Shown here: in pieces, positions 43,177-51,857 of the stretch
How the letters are laid out: the number at the start of each line of letters is the position of its first letter
Position numbering within the stretch: the first letter of the stretch is position 1
Source of the DNA: Candidatus Villigracilis adiacens
Lineage (GTDB): Bacteria; Chloroflexota; Anaerolineae; Anaerolineales; Villigracilaceae
Reading direction: 5' to 3'
Length of the DNA: 64,000 bases
Assembly: GCA_016703605.1 (NCBI GenBank)
Contig: JADJBU010000002.1
Coordinates: 248,001-312,000, forward strand
The notes under the pieces: model-generated
The model's input: the letters and a program-made list of their open reading frames with translations, nothing else
What the model was told of the DNA's origin: nothing
Databases searched by the model: none
Made by a program: the position numbers and the translations under genes

Positions 43177-45402
43177 ATGGACGCCTCCCCCAGCCGAAGT
43201 CAAATCATGGAGCCGCTGGCTTCATTGGCAGTTTTATTTGTGATGTTGATCTACACCTATGGGGTCCTGCTTGCCGCGCCTTATTCCGGCTTTCATCTAA
43301 ACCTGACCACCAACCGGGTCGAGAAAGTCTATCTACAGTCCGGCGACATCCCCCTTCAAGACGGGGATGTCATTACCCATTTTGACGGCGTGAGTATGCG
43401 AAAGATCAACAAAGACCGCAGGCTGGCGTTCCTGTCCGGTTTTCAAATGGGCGACCCAATAAAGTTGCGCGTTGACCGTAATGGGCAACCGGTCGAAATT
43501 CAGTGGACCTTCCCCGGCTTCAACAGACCGGAATTTTTCAGCCGCCTTTTCAACTCGTGGCTGGTGGGCTACGCCTTCTGGCTGGCAGGGTTTGCCACCC
43601 AACTCTCGATCCGCCCGCGTGACACGCGGAGAAGATTGTTCATCACCGCCAACTACCTCACCGCCCTCTTTCTCGTATCCGGCAACCTCTCATCCTGGCG
43701 GCTTTGGGAAAGTTCCACCCTGCTGCACATGTCTGCCTGGCTCATGGCGCCGGTCTTCCTGCAGCTTCACTGGGAATTTCCGCGCCCATTGCGGAAAACC
43801 TCGAGGGCATTTTGGAGCCTGCTCTATGCCGCCGCATCCCTGCTCGCATTGGGAGAAGCCCTTCACATTTTAGGGAGGGGCATTTATGCGCTCGGCTTCT
43901 TTACGGCTCTGGCGGGCAGCATCATCCTTTTATGCGCGCGGCTTGCCCTTCAAAAAACCGGGCGTCGTGAGGCGGCGCTGCTCCTGCTTTCCATCACCAT
44001 CGCCTTCTCATTTTCAATGGCGGTCGCCGCGGCGGTCGCGTCTGGCATCGCCTTCGATCCTGGATGGCTCACTGTTTTCTCCATGCCCTTCATGCCGTTC
44101 GCGTATTTCTATCTTATCTATCGCCGTCAATTGGGCGGCATGGAAACTCGCGCAAACCGCATCGTCTCCACCTATGCCTTCCTGATCCTGCTCGGGCTGG
44201 CGTTTTTTATCGTCATCACCGCCGTCATTCAAACCCAGCCCGCCCCCGAAACCTGGGCAGCAATCACCGCCGCCCTGTCCCTGGCGTTCACACTCTTCAC
44301 CGCCGCATACCTCGCCCGCTTCCAAAAATTCATAGACCGGCGCGTTTTTGGCATCAGCCTCCCGTACCAAAACCTGCCCGAAATCTACGCCAGCCGCATC
44401 GCCGCCTGCGACGACCTCCCCAAACTGCTTGCCGTACTCAGGGACGGGGTCTTTCCCAGCCTGCTGGTCCGGGAATACGCCTTCCTTCAGTCGCAGGATA
44501 AAACCCTCAACCTCCTGCTCGCCAAAGACACCCCCGATGAACGCTTCGACTTTGACCGCCTCACCCAGCAAGCCGGACTCTACCTCCCCAACCCCTCCTC
44601 CCATGAAGGCTGGACGCGGCTCATCCTCCCGCTCAAAGTGGGCGACAACACCCTCGGCTTTTGGTTACTCGGAAAGCGCGACCCCGACGATCACTACCCC
44701 CAGTCCGAGATTCCCATCCTGCAATCCCTCGCCGACCAGACCGCCATCGCCCTGAGCAACATCATCAACTCCGCCCAACTGCGCGATTTCTACCGGACCG
44801 ATATCAAGATCATCGAAGACGAACGCAACCGCATCGCCCGCGACCTGCACGAGACCGTGTTGAACAAACTTGCCAACATGCGCAACAGCCTCGACCAAAG
44901 GACCCTCCCGCCCGGCTTCCTCTCCGCCTACGAAGACCTCAAAAAACGCCTGCGCGAGATCATCCGCGACCTGCGTCCGCCCATGCTCGACCAGGGACTG
45001 GTATTTGCCATCAACGACCTGATCGAAGACCTGCGGGAAAAATACCCGGAGATCAACATCATCCTCAACATCCCAGCCGGGGAGGGGCGGCTCCCCGAAA
45101 AGGTGGAGGAATACCTCTACCACATCGTCCATGAAGCCTGTGAAAACGCCCTCAAACATTCCAATTGCCGCACACTGACGATCTTCGGCAGCATCGCCCC
45201 CCGGCAAGCCGACCTGTCCATTCAGGACGACGGCGACGGCTTCGATGTGCAAGCCAAATTCAACGCCGCCATCACAAACCGCCACTTCGGGCTGGCGCAT
45301 ATGAAGGAACGCGCCGAAATCATTGGAGCCAGGTTGCAGATTCGATCCCACCCGGGGCAGGGAACAGTAATTCACCTCTCATGGAAAAACGATCGGGCAT
45401 AG
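43177..45402 (+). CDS. Sensor histidine kinase (HisKA_3) with extracytoplasmic PDZ-like and GAF domains
   Basis: 741 residues. A transmembrane helix (about residues 11-31) leads to an outside PDZ-like domain with GDIPLQDGDVITHFDG. Seven or eight membrane helices follow (about 125-370), then a GAF-like domain (about 400-540) with PNPSSHEGWTRLILPLKVGD. HisKA_3 has IEDERNRIARDLHETVLNKL, with His558 as phosphoacceptor. The HATPase has HEACENALKHS and DDGDGFD. The start is preceded by CAGGAACC; alternative starts lie upstream at 43054 and downstream at 43207. The signal is unknown. The regulator precedes it in the same direction. Confidence 0.88.
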   Translation: MDASPSRSQIMEPLASLAVLFVMLIYTYGVLLAAPYSGFHLNLTTNRVEKVYLQSGDIPLQDGDVITHFDGVSMRKINKDRRLAFLSGFQMGDPIKLRVDRNGQPVEIQWTFPGFNRPEFFSRLFNSWLVGYAFWLAGFATQLSIRPRDTRRRLFITANYLTALFLVSGNLSSWRLWESSTLLHMSAWLMAPVFLQLHWEFPRPLRKTSRAFWSLLYAAASLLALGEALHILGRGIYALGFFTALAGSIILLCARLALQKTGRREAALLLLSITIAFSFSMAVAAAVASGIAFDPGWLTVFSMPFMPFAYFYLIYRRQLGGMETRANRIVSTYAFLILLGLAFFIVITAVIQTQPAPETWAAITAALSLAFTLFTAAYLARFQKFIDRRVFGISLPYQNLPEIYASRIAACDDLPKLLAVLRDGVFPSLLVREYAFLQSQDKTLNLLLAKDTPDERFDFDRLTQQAGLYLPNPSSHEGWTRLILPLKVGDNTLGFWLLGKRDPDDHYPQSEIPILQSLADQTAIALSNIINSAQLRDFYRTDIKIIEDERNRIARDLHETVLNKLANMRNSLDQRTLPPGFLSAYEDLKKRLREIIRDLRPPMLDQGLVFAINDLIEDLREKYPEINIILNIPAGEGRLPEKVEEYLYHIVHEACENALKHSNCRTLTIFGSIAPRQADLSIQDDGDGFDVQAKFNAAITNRHFGLAHMKERAEIIGARLQIRSHPGQGTVIHLSWKNDRA

Positions 45403-45810
45403 ATTAATGGTCCCCTGATATCTGGCGGCGCAGCCACTGAGCCCGCAGAGAAAAATGAGTGTAAATCCCCTTACAATCCGCAAATAGGTATCGCGCAAGA
45501 ATCGAACGTCTCCTGCCGTTCGATTCTTGCGCCAAATTCTGGAGAATCCCCCGCAAAATAAAAATCGCGCCGGTGTTGATTCACCGGCGCGCCCCAAAAT
45601 CCCCAGACCGCATCTGATTTCCTCTCGAGCCGCAGATGTGCCATGGTCCAATATAAATCGCTTGCTTCATTTTATAGCCTGTTCTGGCGCCCGGCAATAA
45701 ATCTGCCATAGGCATTTGTACTGTCCCTCCCCAAAAATTGCGCCCTGCTTGACTTTCCCCTCCGGAATTTATACAATGAATTCATATCGCAGAATATGCG
45801 GGAGGACTCC
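45403..45810. other. Intergenic region with a 16-bp palindrome
   Basis: Besides the perfect stem at 45493-45532 there is a second hairpin, GCGCCGGTG TTGATT CACCGGCGC, near 45568-45591. No reading frame of note. The last bases hold GGAGGAC, the ribosome-binding site of the next gene. Confidence 0.6.
45493..45532. repeat. Perfect 16-bp hairpin of the CCAACG-type repeat family
   Basis: GCGCAAGAATCGAACG (45493-45508) pairs with its exact complement (45517-45532) across the loop TCTCCTGC. The AACG/TCTCC/CGTT core matches the copies at 36196, 36812 and 63551. A terminator role is possible, but it has no T-run. Confidence 0.8.
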
Positions 45811-46410
45811 ATGGCAAACAAAAAGAAGAACCCCCCTGAAAACACCAACGCAATATGGGCGGCAGTGATTACGGGAATCGTCACCATCATTGTGACCATT
45901 CTTGGGCTGCCGCCATTGATCGAAAAGATAGACTCCCTGCTAAACCCAACAGCAACCCCCACTTCCACCCCTCCCCCAACCGAAACGCAAACATCGGTCC
46001 CCGCCCCTCCATTTCTGGAAACCGCCACCCAGCCGGCGATCATTGCATTCACAGACACCCCCGCCATCCCCGCGCCGCCGACTCTGACGCCCATCCCTGC
46101 GAACGGCGTCATGATCGCGCAGATCAAGTCGAATTATCTCGATGGCAAGGCGCCGTTTAGAGCCACCTTCCGGGCGGGTTCCTCCTACCTGACCTTTCAG
46201 AATAGTTCCGTGGAAACCTGCGAATTTGCCAATGTCTGCTCATACACATGGGACGTCCGCGAGCAAAATGGACCGACCATTCACGGACCCGTGACAGGCG
46301 GCAGTGAGTTCTCCTATGAATTCACAAAAAAGGGCGTGTTCATGGTGGTCGTTTACGTCTGCCGCGGACAGGCTTGTAACTTCACATCTGTGAGCGTCAC
46401 GGCAAGATAA
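45811..46410 (+). CDS. Membrane-anchored protein with PKD-like extracellular domain
   Basis: 199 residues starting MANKKKNPPENTNAIWAAV. One transmembrane helix (about 15-36) and a Pro/Thr-rich linker (about 45-95) precede a compact domain. That domain has ANGVMIAQIKSNYLDGKAPF and SSYLTFQNSSVETCEF, then EFTKKGVFMVVVYVCRGQ, and a beta-sandwich-like, PKD-type layout. Its C-terminus has three cysteines in the domain. The start is supported by GGAGGACTCC upstream. The function is unknown. Surface adhesion or carbohydrate binding is possible. Confidence 0.7.
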   Translation: MANKKKNPPENTNAIWAAVITGIVTIIVTILGLPPLIEKIDSLLNPTATPTSTPPPTETQTSVPAPPFLETATQPAIIAFTDTPAIPAPPTLTPIPANGVMIAQIKSNYLDGKAPFRATFRAGSSYLTFQNSSVETCEFANVCSYTWDVREQNGPTIHGPVTGGSEFSYEFTKKGVFMVVVYVCRGQACNFTSVSVTAR

Positions 46411-46840
46411 AAGAATCCCCGCCTATTTATCAGCCCACTTTACGCAGTTCCTCGCCCCGAATGCTCATAGTCGTTTATCAATTCGTGATAAGGCGGGATG
46501 TCGAAACTTGTCGTCCCCATGTACATGACATCCGAAGAAATTGTGTTCTCAACGGGAGCACTCAAAGCTTGTTGGCGTAACTGGGTTCGGCGGACTGAAG
46601 TCCTGCCTCAGTACCTGAAAGTCGGCTAAAAGCCGACTGGATTGCGTCAGTCCGAAGGACTTCTATGAACTGAGCAGGCGGCTCGTGCCCTGTGGGTTAG
46701 CCCCGCTCGTCAAAATCCATCTACAATCTTTTAGCGCACCCAGGAAAACGGGGATAATATGCGACGCACTCTCCGCGTAAGGTGGGTTATGATTCAAATA
46801 TATCGCAACGATTTTTTCCTCCATTGCGAGCCCCCCATTC
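46411..46840. other. 430-bp intergenic region with hairpins, no gene
   Basis: A perfect hairpin AGTCGGCT AAA AGCCGACT lies at 46620-46638, flanked by inverted GGACTGAAGTCC/GGACTTC-like arms (about 46597 and 46653). GCGTAAGGTGGGTTA at about 46775-46789 resembles the outer arm of the repeat at 9614. No supported reading frame. Confidence 0.6.
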
Positions 46841-47344
46841 ATGGAAATCAACCAGCCTGTCCCCGATTTTGAACTGCCCGACCTGAACGGCAACATGCGC
46901 CGCCTCTCCGACCTTCGCGGGCGGATCGTCATCGTCAACTTCTGGTCGTGTGAATGCCCGCACTCCGAGCGGACGGACAAAGCCATTCTGTCCATGTTCG
47001 CGCAATGGCGCGGCGATGTGACCATGTTGAGCATCGCGTCGAACCGCAACGAGTCGCTTTCAGCGTTGAGAAAAGCCGCAGAAAGCCGCCGCCTGCCCGA
47101 GGTCCTGCTTGATGCGGACTGCGGGACGGCGAATCTGCTTGGGGCGCAGACCACTCCGCATGTCTTCGTCATAGACCGGGATGGAATCCTTCGCTACCGG
47201 GGAGCGGTGGACGATGTCACTTTTCGACAGAGGAACCCCTCGCGCTTCTTTCTGGACGAGGCGGTTGAGTCGCTGCTCGAGGGGCGTTTGCCCGCGCTGA
47301 CGGAATCTCCCGCCTACGGCTGCGCCATTGTGCGCGAAGTTTGA
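46841..47344 (+). CDS. Thioredoxin-fold redoxin (AhpC/TSA-like)
   Basis: 167 residues, a single thioredoxin-fold domain: DFELPDLNGNMRRLSDLRGRI, then NFWSCECPHSERTD, where C37 and C39 are one residue apart instead of the usual CxxC. VLLDADCGTANLLGAQTTPHVFVIDRDG follows with a third cysteine and the conserved cis-Pro of TPHVF. It lacks a signal peptide and is probably cytoplasmic. It may be a peroxiredoxin or thiol-disulfide reductase. The odd active site makes the reaction uncertain. It overlaps no neighbour; the next gene starts 12 bp later. Confidence 0.75.
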   Translation: MEINQPVPDFELPDLNGNMRRLSDLRGRIVIVNFWSCECPHSERTDKAILSMFAQWRGDVTMLSIASNRNESLSALRKAAESRRLPEVLLDADCGTANLLGAQTTPHVFVIDRDGILRYRGAVDDVTFRQRNPSRFFLDEAVESLLEGRLPALTESPAYGCAIVREV

Positions 47345-47356
47345 TAGAATCAAGAC

Positions 47357-49183
47357 GTGATCGAAATCAAAGACCGCGTCATGTTTCTCGACAAGATCCA
47401 CCTCTTCAACGGGCTGGATCAAGACCAGTTGGCTGGCATTGCCGCCAAACTGGAGGAGAGGGAGGTCTCTGCGGGGAAGGAGATCTTCAAACGCGGCTCG
47501 AAACCGGATGGCTTTTACATGGTGTTCAAGGGCAAGGTCAAGGTGACCGTGCCAGACAGCGAAAAGGGCGAGCGGCAGATCGGCGTGCTGTACGGCGGCG
47601 ATTACTTCGGCGAAGAAGCCCTGTTCGAAAACCGCGACCGGTCTGCGACGGTGACGGCGGTGGACGCGGGTATTCTATTATTCCTTTCGCGCGCCCACTT
47701 CGACGCGCTGATAAACAAGTATGAAATTCTCAGACCGAACTTTCAGGTCTCGATCAAGAGCCGCAAACTGGCGCGTTCGATCCGCTTCAAATGGCTCGGC
47801 AAAAATGAGGTGATCTACTTCATTGCGCGGCGGCACCGGATCCGGCTTTTGCAGGCGCTGCTTGCCCCGTTCTTTTCGATGCTGGGCGGGCTGGCGCTGG
47901 TGGGACTGGGCTTCTTTCTCCGGTCGGCAATTCCGCAGGCGGTGGGCTGGGCGGTTGTTTTTGGGGTTTCCCTTTGGGGCATCTGGCGCGCCATCGACTG
48001 GAGCAACGATTATTACATCGTCACCAACCAGCGCGTGATCTGGCTGGAGAAGGTCCTCTTCCTGCACGACAGCCGCGAGGAGGCGCCGCTGGGCACCATC
48101 CTTTCGGTGGGCGTGGAAACCGATCAATTGGGGCGCATCCTCAAGTATGGCAATGTCATCGTGCGCACCTTCGTCGGGAAGCTCGAGTTCGACCATGTGG
48201 ACCACCCCACCCAGGCGGCGGATATGATCCGCGAATATTGGGAACGCACCAAAGCCATCACCACCCGCAGTCAGATGGACGTGATGAAGGACACCATCAA
48301 GCAGAAACTTGGCCTGCCCCTGCCGAAACGCCAGCAGGTGGAACTTTCGCCGGTTGTGCCGGTGGACGAGGAAAAGGTGCAAAAAGCGCCGCTGTGGCTG
48401 CTGGCATTGTCGAATGTTTTTCAACTGCGAATCGAGGACGGCGGGAAGGTTACCTATCACAAGCATTGGATCGTCCTTTTCCGGCAGGCCTGGAAGCCGC
48501 TTGGGTTGTTCCTGCTGAACCTGTTCCTGTCCGGCTGGCGGGTTTACCTGCTTGCCGCCTCGACCGACCCGGCGGATTCGGTCTTTCACATCAATGCGGC
48601 GGGCATCCCCGCTCTCGACGGCATCCTGGCGATCCTGCTGGTGTTCTTCCTGATCATCGGCGGCTGGCTCTGGTATTATCTCGAAGACTGGAAGAACGAT
48701 ATTTTCAGGGTGACCAACGACGAGATCTATGACATTGATAAAAAGCCGTTCGGTTCGGAGGAAAAGCGCTCGGCGCAGATCGAGAACATCCTGAGCACGT
48801 CCTATGCGCGCGATGGGATCATTGCCAATCTCTTCAACTATGGAACGGTAAAGATCACCGTGGGCGGCACGCAGATGGCGTTCGAAGATGTGATGGACCC
48901 CGCGGCTGTGCAGGCGGATATCAACCGGCGGCGTTCGGCGCGCATCGCCAAAAAAGGCGAGGATGCCGGCAAGGAAGACCGCGAACGCTTCGCCACCTGG
49001 ATCGCGGCATACCACCAGAATATGAATGAGTTCAACAAGCCGATCACGGCTCCGGCGGATACCGAGTCCACCAATCCCTTTGCCGCGGCTGGCGAAGACC
49101 TGGACGACCTGCCGCTTGGCGGCGACGACGGCATCGGCGGCGAGAACGAAATTAGCGATCAGTCACAGGCTGGCGATTTTTAG
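47357..49183 (+). CDS. Cyclic-nucleotide-binding membrane protein with two bacterial PH-like domains
   Basis: 608 residues. The GTG start gives MIEIKDRVMFLDKIHLFNG. A cNMP-binding domain (about 8-125) has the phosphate cassette GDYFGEEALFENRDRSATVTA with the Arg that binds the cyclic nucleotide. Two modules follow, each of two transmembrane helices and a bPH-like domain: DYYIVTNQRVIWLEKVLFLHD, DHPTQAADMIREYWER, and in the second DIFRVTNDEIYDIDKKPFGS. The C-terminus is acidic and disordered. Such membrane anchored PH proteins are poorly understood. Direct sensing of cAMP or cGMP is likely. No cyclase is adjacent. Confidence 0.75.
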   Translation: MIEIKDRVMFLDKIHLFNGLDQDQLAGIAAKLEEREVSAGKEIFKRGSKPDGFYMVFKGKVKVTVPDSEKGERQIGVLYGGDYFGEEALFENRDRSATVTAVDAGILLFLSRAHFDALINKYEILRPNFQVSIKSRKLARSIRFKWLGKNEVIYFIARRHRIRLLQALLAPFFSMLGGLALVGLGFFLRSAIPQAVGWAVVFGVSLWGIWRAIDWSNDYYIVTNQRVIWLEKVLFLHDSREEAPLGTILSVGVETDQLGRILKYGNVIVRTFVGKLEFDHVDHPTQAADMIREYWERTKAITTRSQMDVMKDTIKQKLGLPLPKRQQVELSPVVPVDEEKVQKAPLWLLALSNVFQLRIEDGGKVTYHKHWIVLFRQAWKPLGLFLLNLFLSGWRVYLLAASTDPADSVFHINAAGIPALDGILAILLVFFLIIGGWLWYYLEDWKNDIFRVTNDEIYDIDKKPFGSEEKRSAQIENILSTSYARDGIIANLFNYGTVKITVGGTQMAFEDVMDPAAVQADINRRRSARIAKKGEDAGKEDRERFATWIAAYHQNMNEFNKPITAPADTESTNPFAAAGEDLDDLPLGGDDGIGGENEISDQSQAGDF

Positions 49184-49198
49184 TTGTTTCACTCACCC

Positions 49199-49271
49199 TA
49201 CGCAGTGCCGCGAGATTTATCTCGCCATACAGGGCGGCATGAATGCCGCGGTACCGAGGAACTGCGTAACA
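49199..49271. repeat. Palindromic repeat upstream of def
   Basis: TACGCAGT-like and ACTGCGTA arms surround GAGATTTATCTC, a relative of the hairpin at 8452-8508. It ends about 30 bp before the ATG of def. Confidence 0.55.
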
Positions 49272-49301
49272 TCAGTTATCTTAATTAAAGGAATGCCCTG
49301 G

Positions 49302-49829
49302 ATGACCTTACGACAAATTGTTCACCTGCCCGAACCCATTTTGCGAAAGAAGGCAAAACCGGTTACAACCTTCGACAAGAATCTGCAAACCCTGATTGAC
49401 GACATGTTCGAAACCATGCGCGAGGCGCCGGGGGTTGGGCTTGCCGCGCCGCAGATCAACCTGCCCATGCAATTGGCGGTGGTTGAATATGCCGAGGAAG
49501 AGGACGAAGAACTGCCCGAAGACGCGCCGCCGCCGAAGAAGAAGCAATTTGTGCTGATCAACCCCGAGATCGTCAAGACGTCTGACGAAATGGTGATGGG
49601 CGTGGAAGGCTGTCTCTCGATTCCCGGTCTGGTGGGCGAAGTGGAGCGGCACGAGTCAATTCAGGTGAAGGCGCTCAACCGCCACGGCAAGCCGGTCAAA
49701 CACAAGGTGGAAGGCTGGATGGCGCGCATTTTCCAGCACGAGATCGACCATTTGAACGGTGTGCTGTTCACCGACAAAGCGGTCCGCGTGTGGAAGCCGG
49801 GCGAAGACGAAGAAACGCCGCTGGATTAA
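49302..49829 (+). CDS. def: Peptide deformylase
   Basis: 175 residues starting MTLRQIVHLPEPIL. The three deformylase motifs are all present: GVGLAAPQI (motif 1), EGCLSIPG with the metal Cys (motif 2) and QHEIDHLNG with the two His and Glu (motif 3). It removes the formyl group from nascent proteins. A 12-residue acidic insert (EEEDEELPEDAPPPKKKQ) occurs between motifs 1 and 2. AAAGGA (49287-49292) fits the ATG at 49302; an ATG at 49293 is too close to it. The enzyme is complete. Confidence 0.95.
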   Translation: MTLRQIVHLPEPILRKKAKPVTTFDKNLQTLIDDMFETMREAPGVGLAAPQINLPMQLAVVEYAEEEDEELPEDAPPPKKKQFVLINPEIVKTSDEMVMGVEGCLSIPGLVGEVERHESIQVKALNRHGKPVKHKVEGWMARIFQHEIDHLNGVLFTDKAVRVWKPGEDEETPLD

Positions 49830-49838
49830 GATCAGTCG

Positions 49839-49879
49839 AAAGTCAAAGGTTGAAAGTCAGAACTTTGACCTTTGACTTT
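49839..49879. repeat. Inverted repeat of the AAAGTCAAAGGTTGAAAGTC family
   Basis: AAAGTCAAAGGT (49839-49850) pairs with ACCTTTGACTTT (49868-49879). Related sequence occurs in frame inside the ABC-F gene near 61061-61101, and a similar palindrome is at about 39420-39478. Confidence 0.6.
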
Positions 49880-49890
49880 TGACCCTTGAC

Positions 49891-51108
49891 ATGCACCTAA
49901 AACACCTTTCCCTCACCAACTTTCGCAGCCTCACCCGCCTGGATGAAGAACTTCCACGGCGGGCGGTTGTGTTGGTTGGACAAAACGCGCAGGGGAAAAC
50001 CTCCGTTCTCGAAGCGGTCTATTTCCTTTCGGCGTTCACCTCCTTCCAAACGAACGCAGACCGGCAGATGGTGAACTTCCATGAGGCGAAGAATCCGCTG
50101 GCGGTGACGCGCCTGGTGGCGGATTACCAGACCGGCAGGATGAAACACCGCCTCGAGGCGCGGCTGATCCTCGAGCCGAGCGGGGCGAACGGGCAGCGTC
50201 TGCGCAAAGAGATTCTGCTGGATGGGGTCAAACGCCAGATGAACGATGTGATCGGTCATTTCAAGGCGGTCATTTTTGCGCCGCAAATGTCGCAGATCAT
50301 CGAAGGCGGACCGGAGGAACGCCGCCGCTATCTCAACCTCGCGCTGTCGCAGGCGGTCCCAACCTATGCGCAGGATTTGGGCGACTATTCGCAGGCGCTC
50401 ACCCAGCGGAACGCGCTGCTCAAGGCGTTGAACGAGTCGAAGGGAAACAGCGACCAGCTCGAAGTCTGGGATGAGGCGCTCTCGAAGGTCGGGGCGCGGA
50501 TCATCCACCGGCGCATCCAGGCGGTTCAGGAGATCGAACGCTTCGCCTCGCGCATCCATCACGAACTGACCCGCGGGGCGGAGGTTTTGCGCTTCGCCTA
50601 TGAACCCGCCTACGACCCGCTCCCGAAGCCGAACGGTCAACTCGGGCTGAAGATCGATACCGCCATTGACCGCTCATCCATCGAACCAAGGGATATTCAG
50701 GATGGGTTCCTTGCGCGGCTCAAACAAATTCGCGGCGAGGAGATCGCGCGCGGAGTGACCACCATCGGTCCGCACCGCGACGACCTGCGCTTTGTCATCA
50801 ACAAGGCGGATGTGAGCGATTACGGTTCGCGCGGTCAGGTGCGCACCACCCTGCTGGCGATCAAACTCGCCGAAGTGGAATGGATGAAGGAACGCTCGGG
50901 GGAATATCCCGTGATCCTGCTTGACGAGGTGATGGCGGAACTGGACTCTTCACGCCGCGCCGATTTGTTGGGCTATACAAGCCCCGAAAGGCAGGTCCTG
51001 TTCACCACGACCGATCTTTCATTGTTTTCCGCCGGGTTCAAAGATGACGCGGAAATTTGGAATGTAAAAAGCGGGACTGTGACTCGGATGCCAAAATCAA
51101 ATTCTTGA
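49891..51108 (+). CDS. recF: DNA replication and repair protein RecF
   Basis: 405 residues, an SMC-like ATPase starting MHLKHLSLTNFRSLTRLDEELP. Walker A GQNAQGKTSVLEAVYFLS is at about residues 30-47, DYGSRGQVRTTLLAIKLAEVE matches the signature-like motif and LLDEVMAELDSSRRADLL is Walker B. It loads RecA at gaps with RecO and RecR. dnaA, dnaN and gyrB, its frequent neighbours, are not here. Start choice is by the family N-terminus; a non-ATG codon at 49879 is also in frame. Confidence 0.93.
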   Translation: MHLKHLSLTNFRSLTRLDEELPRRAVVLVGQNAQGKTSVLEAVYFLSAFTSFQTNADRQMVNFHEAKNPLAVTRLVADYQTGRMKHRLEARLILEPSGANGQRLRKEILLDGVKRQMNDVIGHFKAVIFAPQMSQIIEGGPEERRRYLNLALSQAVPTYAQDLGDYSQALTQRNALLKALNESKGNSDQLEVWDEALSKVGARIIHRRIQAVQEIERFASRIHHELTRGAEVLRFAYEPAYDPLPKPNGQLGLKIDTAIDRSSIEPRDIQDGFLARLKQIRGEEIARGVTTIGPHRDDLRFVINKADVSDYGSRGQVRTTLLAIKLAEVEWMKERSGEYPVILLDEVMAELDSSRRADLLGYTSPERQVLFTTTDLSLFSAGFKDDAEIWNVKSGTVTRMPKSNS

Positions 51109-51160
51109 ACGACCCTTCAAATGCGGTCTGTTGCGGGCGGCAAAGGGGCGGGAATCAAAA

Positions 51161-51179
51161 GTCCCGCATAAAGCGGGAC
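51161..51179 (-). terminator. Hairpin downstream of tRNA-Val
   Basis: GTCCCGC and GCGGGAC pair around a short loop. On the minus strand it is followed by TTTTG. It lies just past the 3' end of the tRNA and could end its transcript. Confidence 0.55.
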
Positions 51180-51183
51180 CGTG

Positions 51184-51257
<74 letters not shown>

Positions 51258-51357
51258 GGAGACGGGCATTATAGCATGTGATTATAAAATTGCAGGAAAC
51301 AAATTTTCGGCCGCGCTGGGTATAATGGATTTATCGAAAAAAAACAGGAGACCTTCC

Positions 51358-51780
51358 ATGAGCGACCCCAAACCCCTAAACTGGACATCCACTCCCGGCA
51401 TTGGCTACTCGGTGATCCGCCGCGGTGATGGCGGCATGACGTTGACCTTCACCGATCTCTCCGACGCCACGATGGCGCACTGGCATGATTTCGCCCTCGA
51501 ACACCTGCTCGGCGCGGACCGCCGCACGCGCAACCTGTACGACCTGCGCTCGGTGAAGGATATTCCAGAGAAAGCCGTCCGCATGGCGGTGGAGGCGAAC
51601 AGCGACCCCTCGGCGCGGAACATCCGTGTGGCGGTGGTGGTGGCAAGCGAAGCCGCGGTGGACAACATCCGCAAGGTGGCGGCATTGGCGGAGACCGAAT
51701 CTGCCTCGGCGATGAAGATCTTCACCGACATCAACGAAGCCGAAGCCTGGCTGGCGCGTCCGTTGGATCAAATCGCTTAA
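51358..51780 (+). CDS. SpoIIAA-like/STAS-like protein
   Basis: 140 residues starting MSDPKPLNWTSTPGIGYSVI. The pattern (LTFTDLSDATMAHWHDFALE, then NLYDLRSVKDIPEKAVRMAVE and IRVAVVVASEAAVDNIR, ending KIFTDINEAEAWL) fits the SpoIIAA-like fold of small one-domain proteins in stress or anti-sigma signalling. It lacks a clear phosphoserine motif. The start is preceded by CAGGAGACCTTCC. The function is not known. Confidence 0.65.
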   Translation: MSDPKPLNWTSTPGIGYSVIRRGDGGMTLTFTDLSDATMAHWHDFALEHLLGADRRTRNLYDLRSVKDIPEKAVRMAVEANSDPSARNIRVAVVVASEAAVDNIRKVAALAETESASAMKIFTDINEAEAWLARPLDQIA

Positions 51781-51857
51781 CGTCGTTGCGAGGAGCGAAC
51801 GAGAGATTGCTTCGTCGCTAAGAGCAAGGGCGCTTCTCGCAATGACATAATACACAC
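51781..51857. repeat. Palindromic repeat between the SpoIIAA-like gene and folP
   Basis: CGTTGCGAGGAGCGAACGAGAG on the left and GCTTCTCGCAATGACA on the right form an imperfect inverted repeat of a type widely dispersed in environmental genomes (GTCATTGCGAG). Here it contains only one unit. No gene is seen. Confidence 0.55.

Noticed and set aside
47678..49015. 445-codon minus-strand frame opposite the cNMP/PH gene
   Set aside because: Antisense shadow of a well-supported domain protein.
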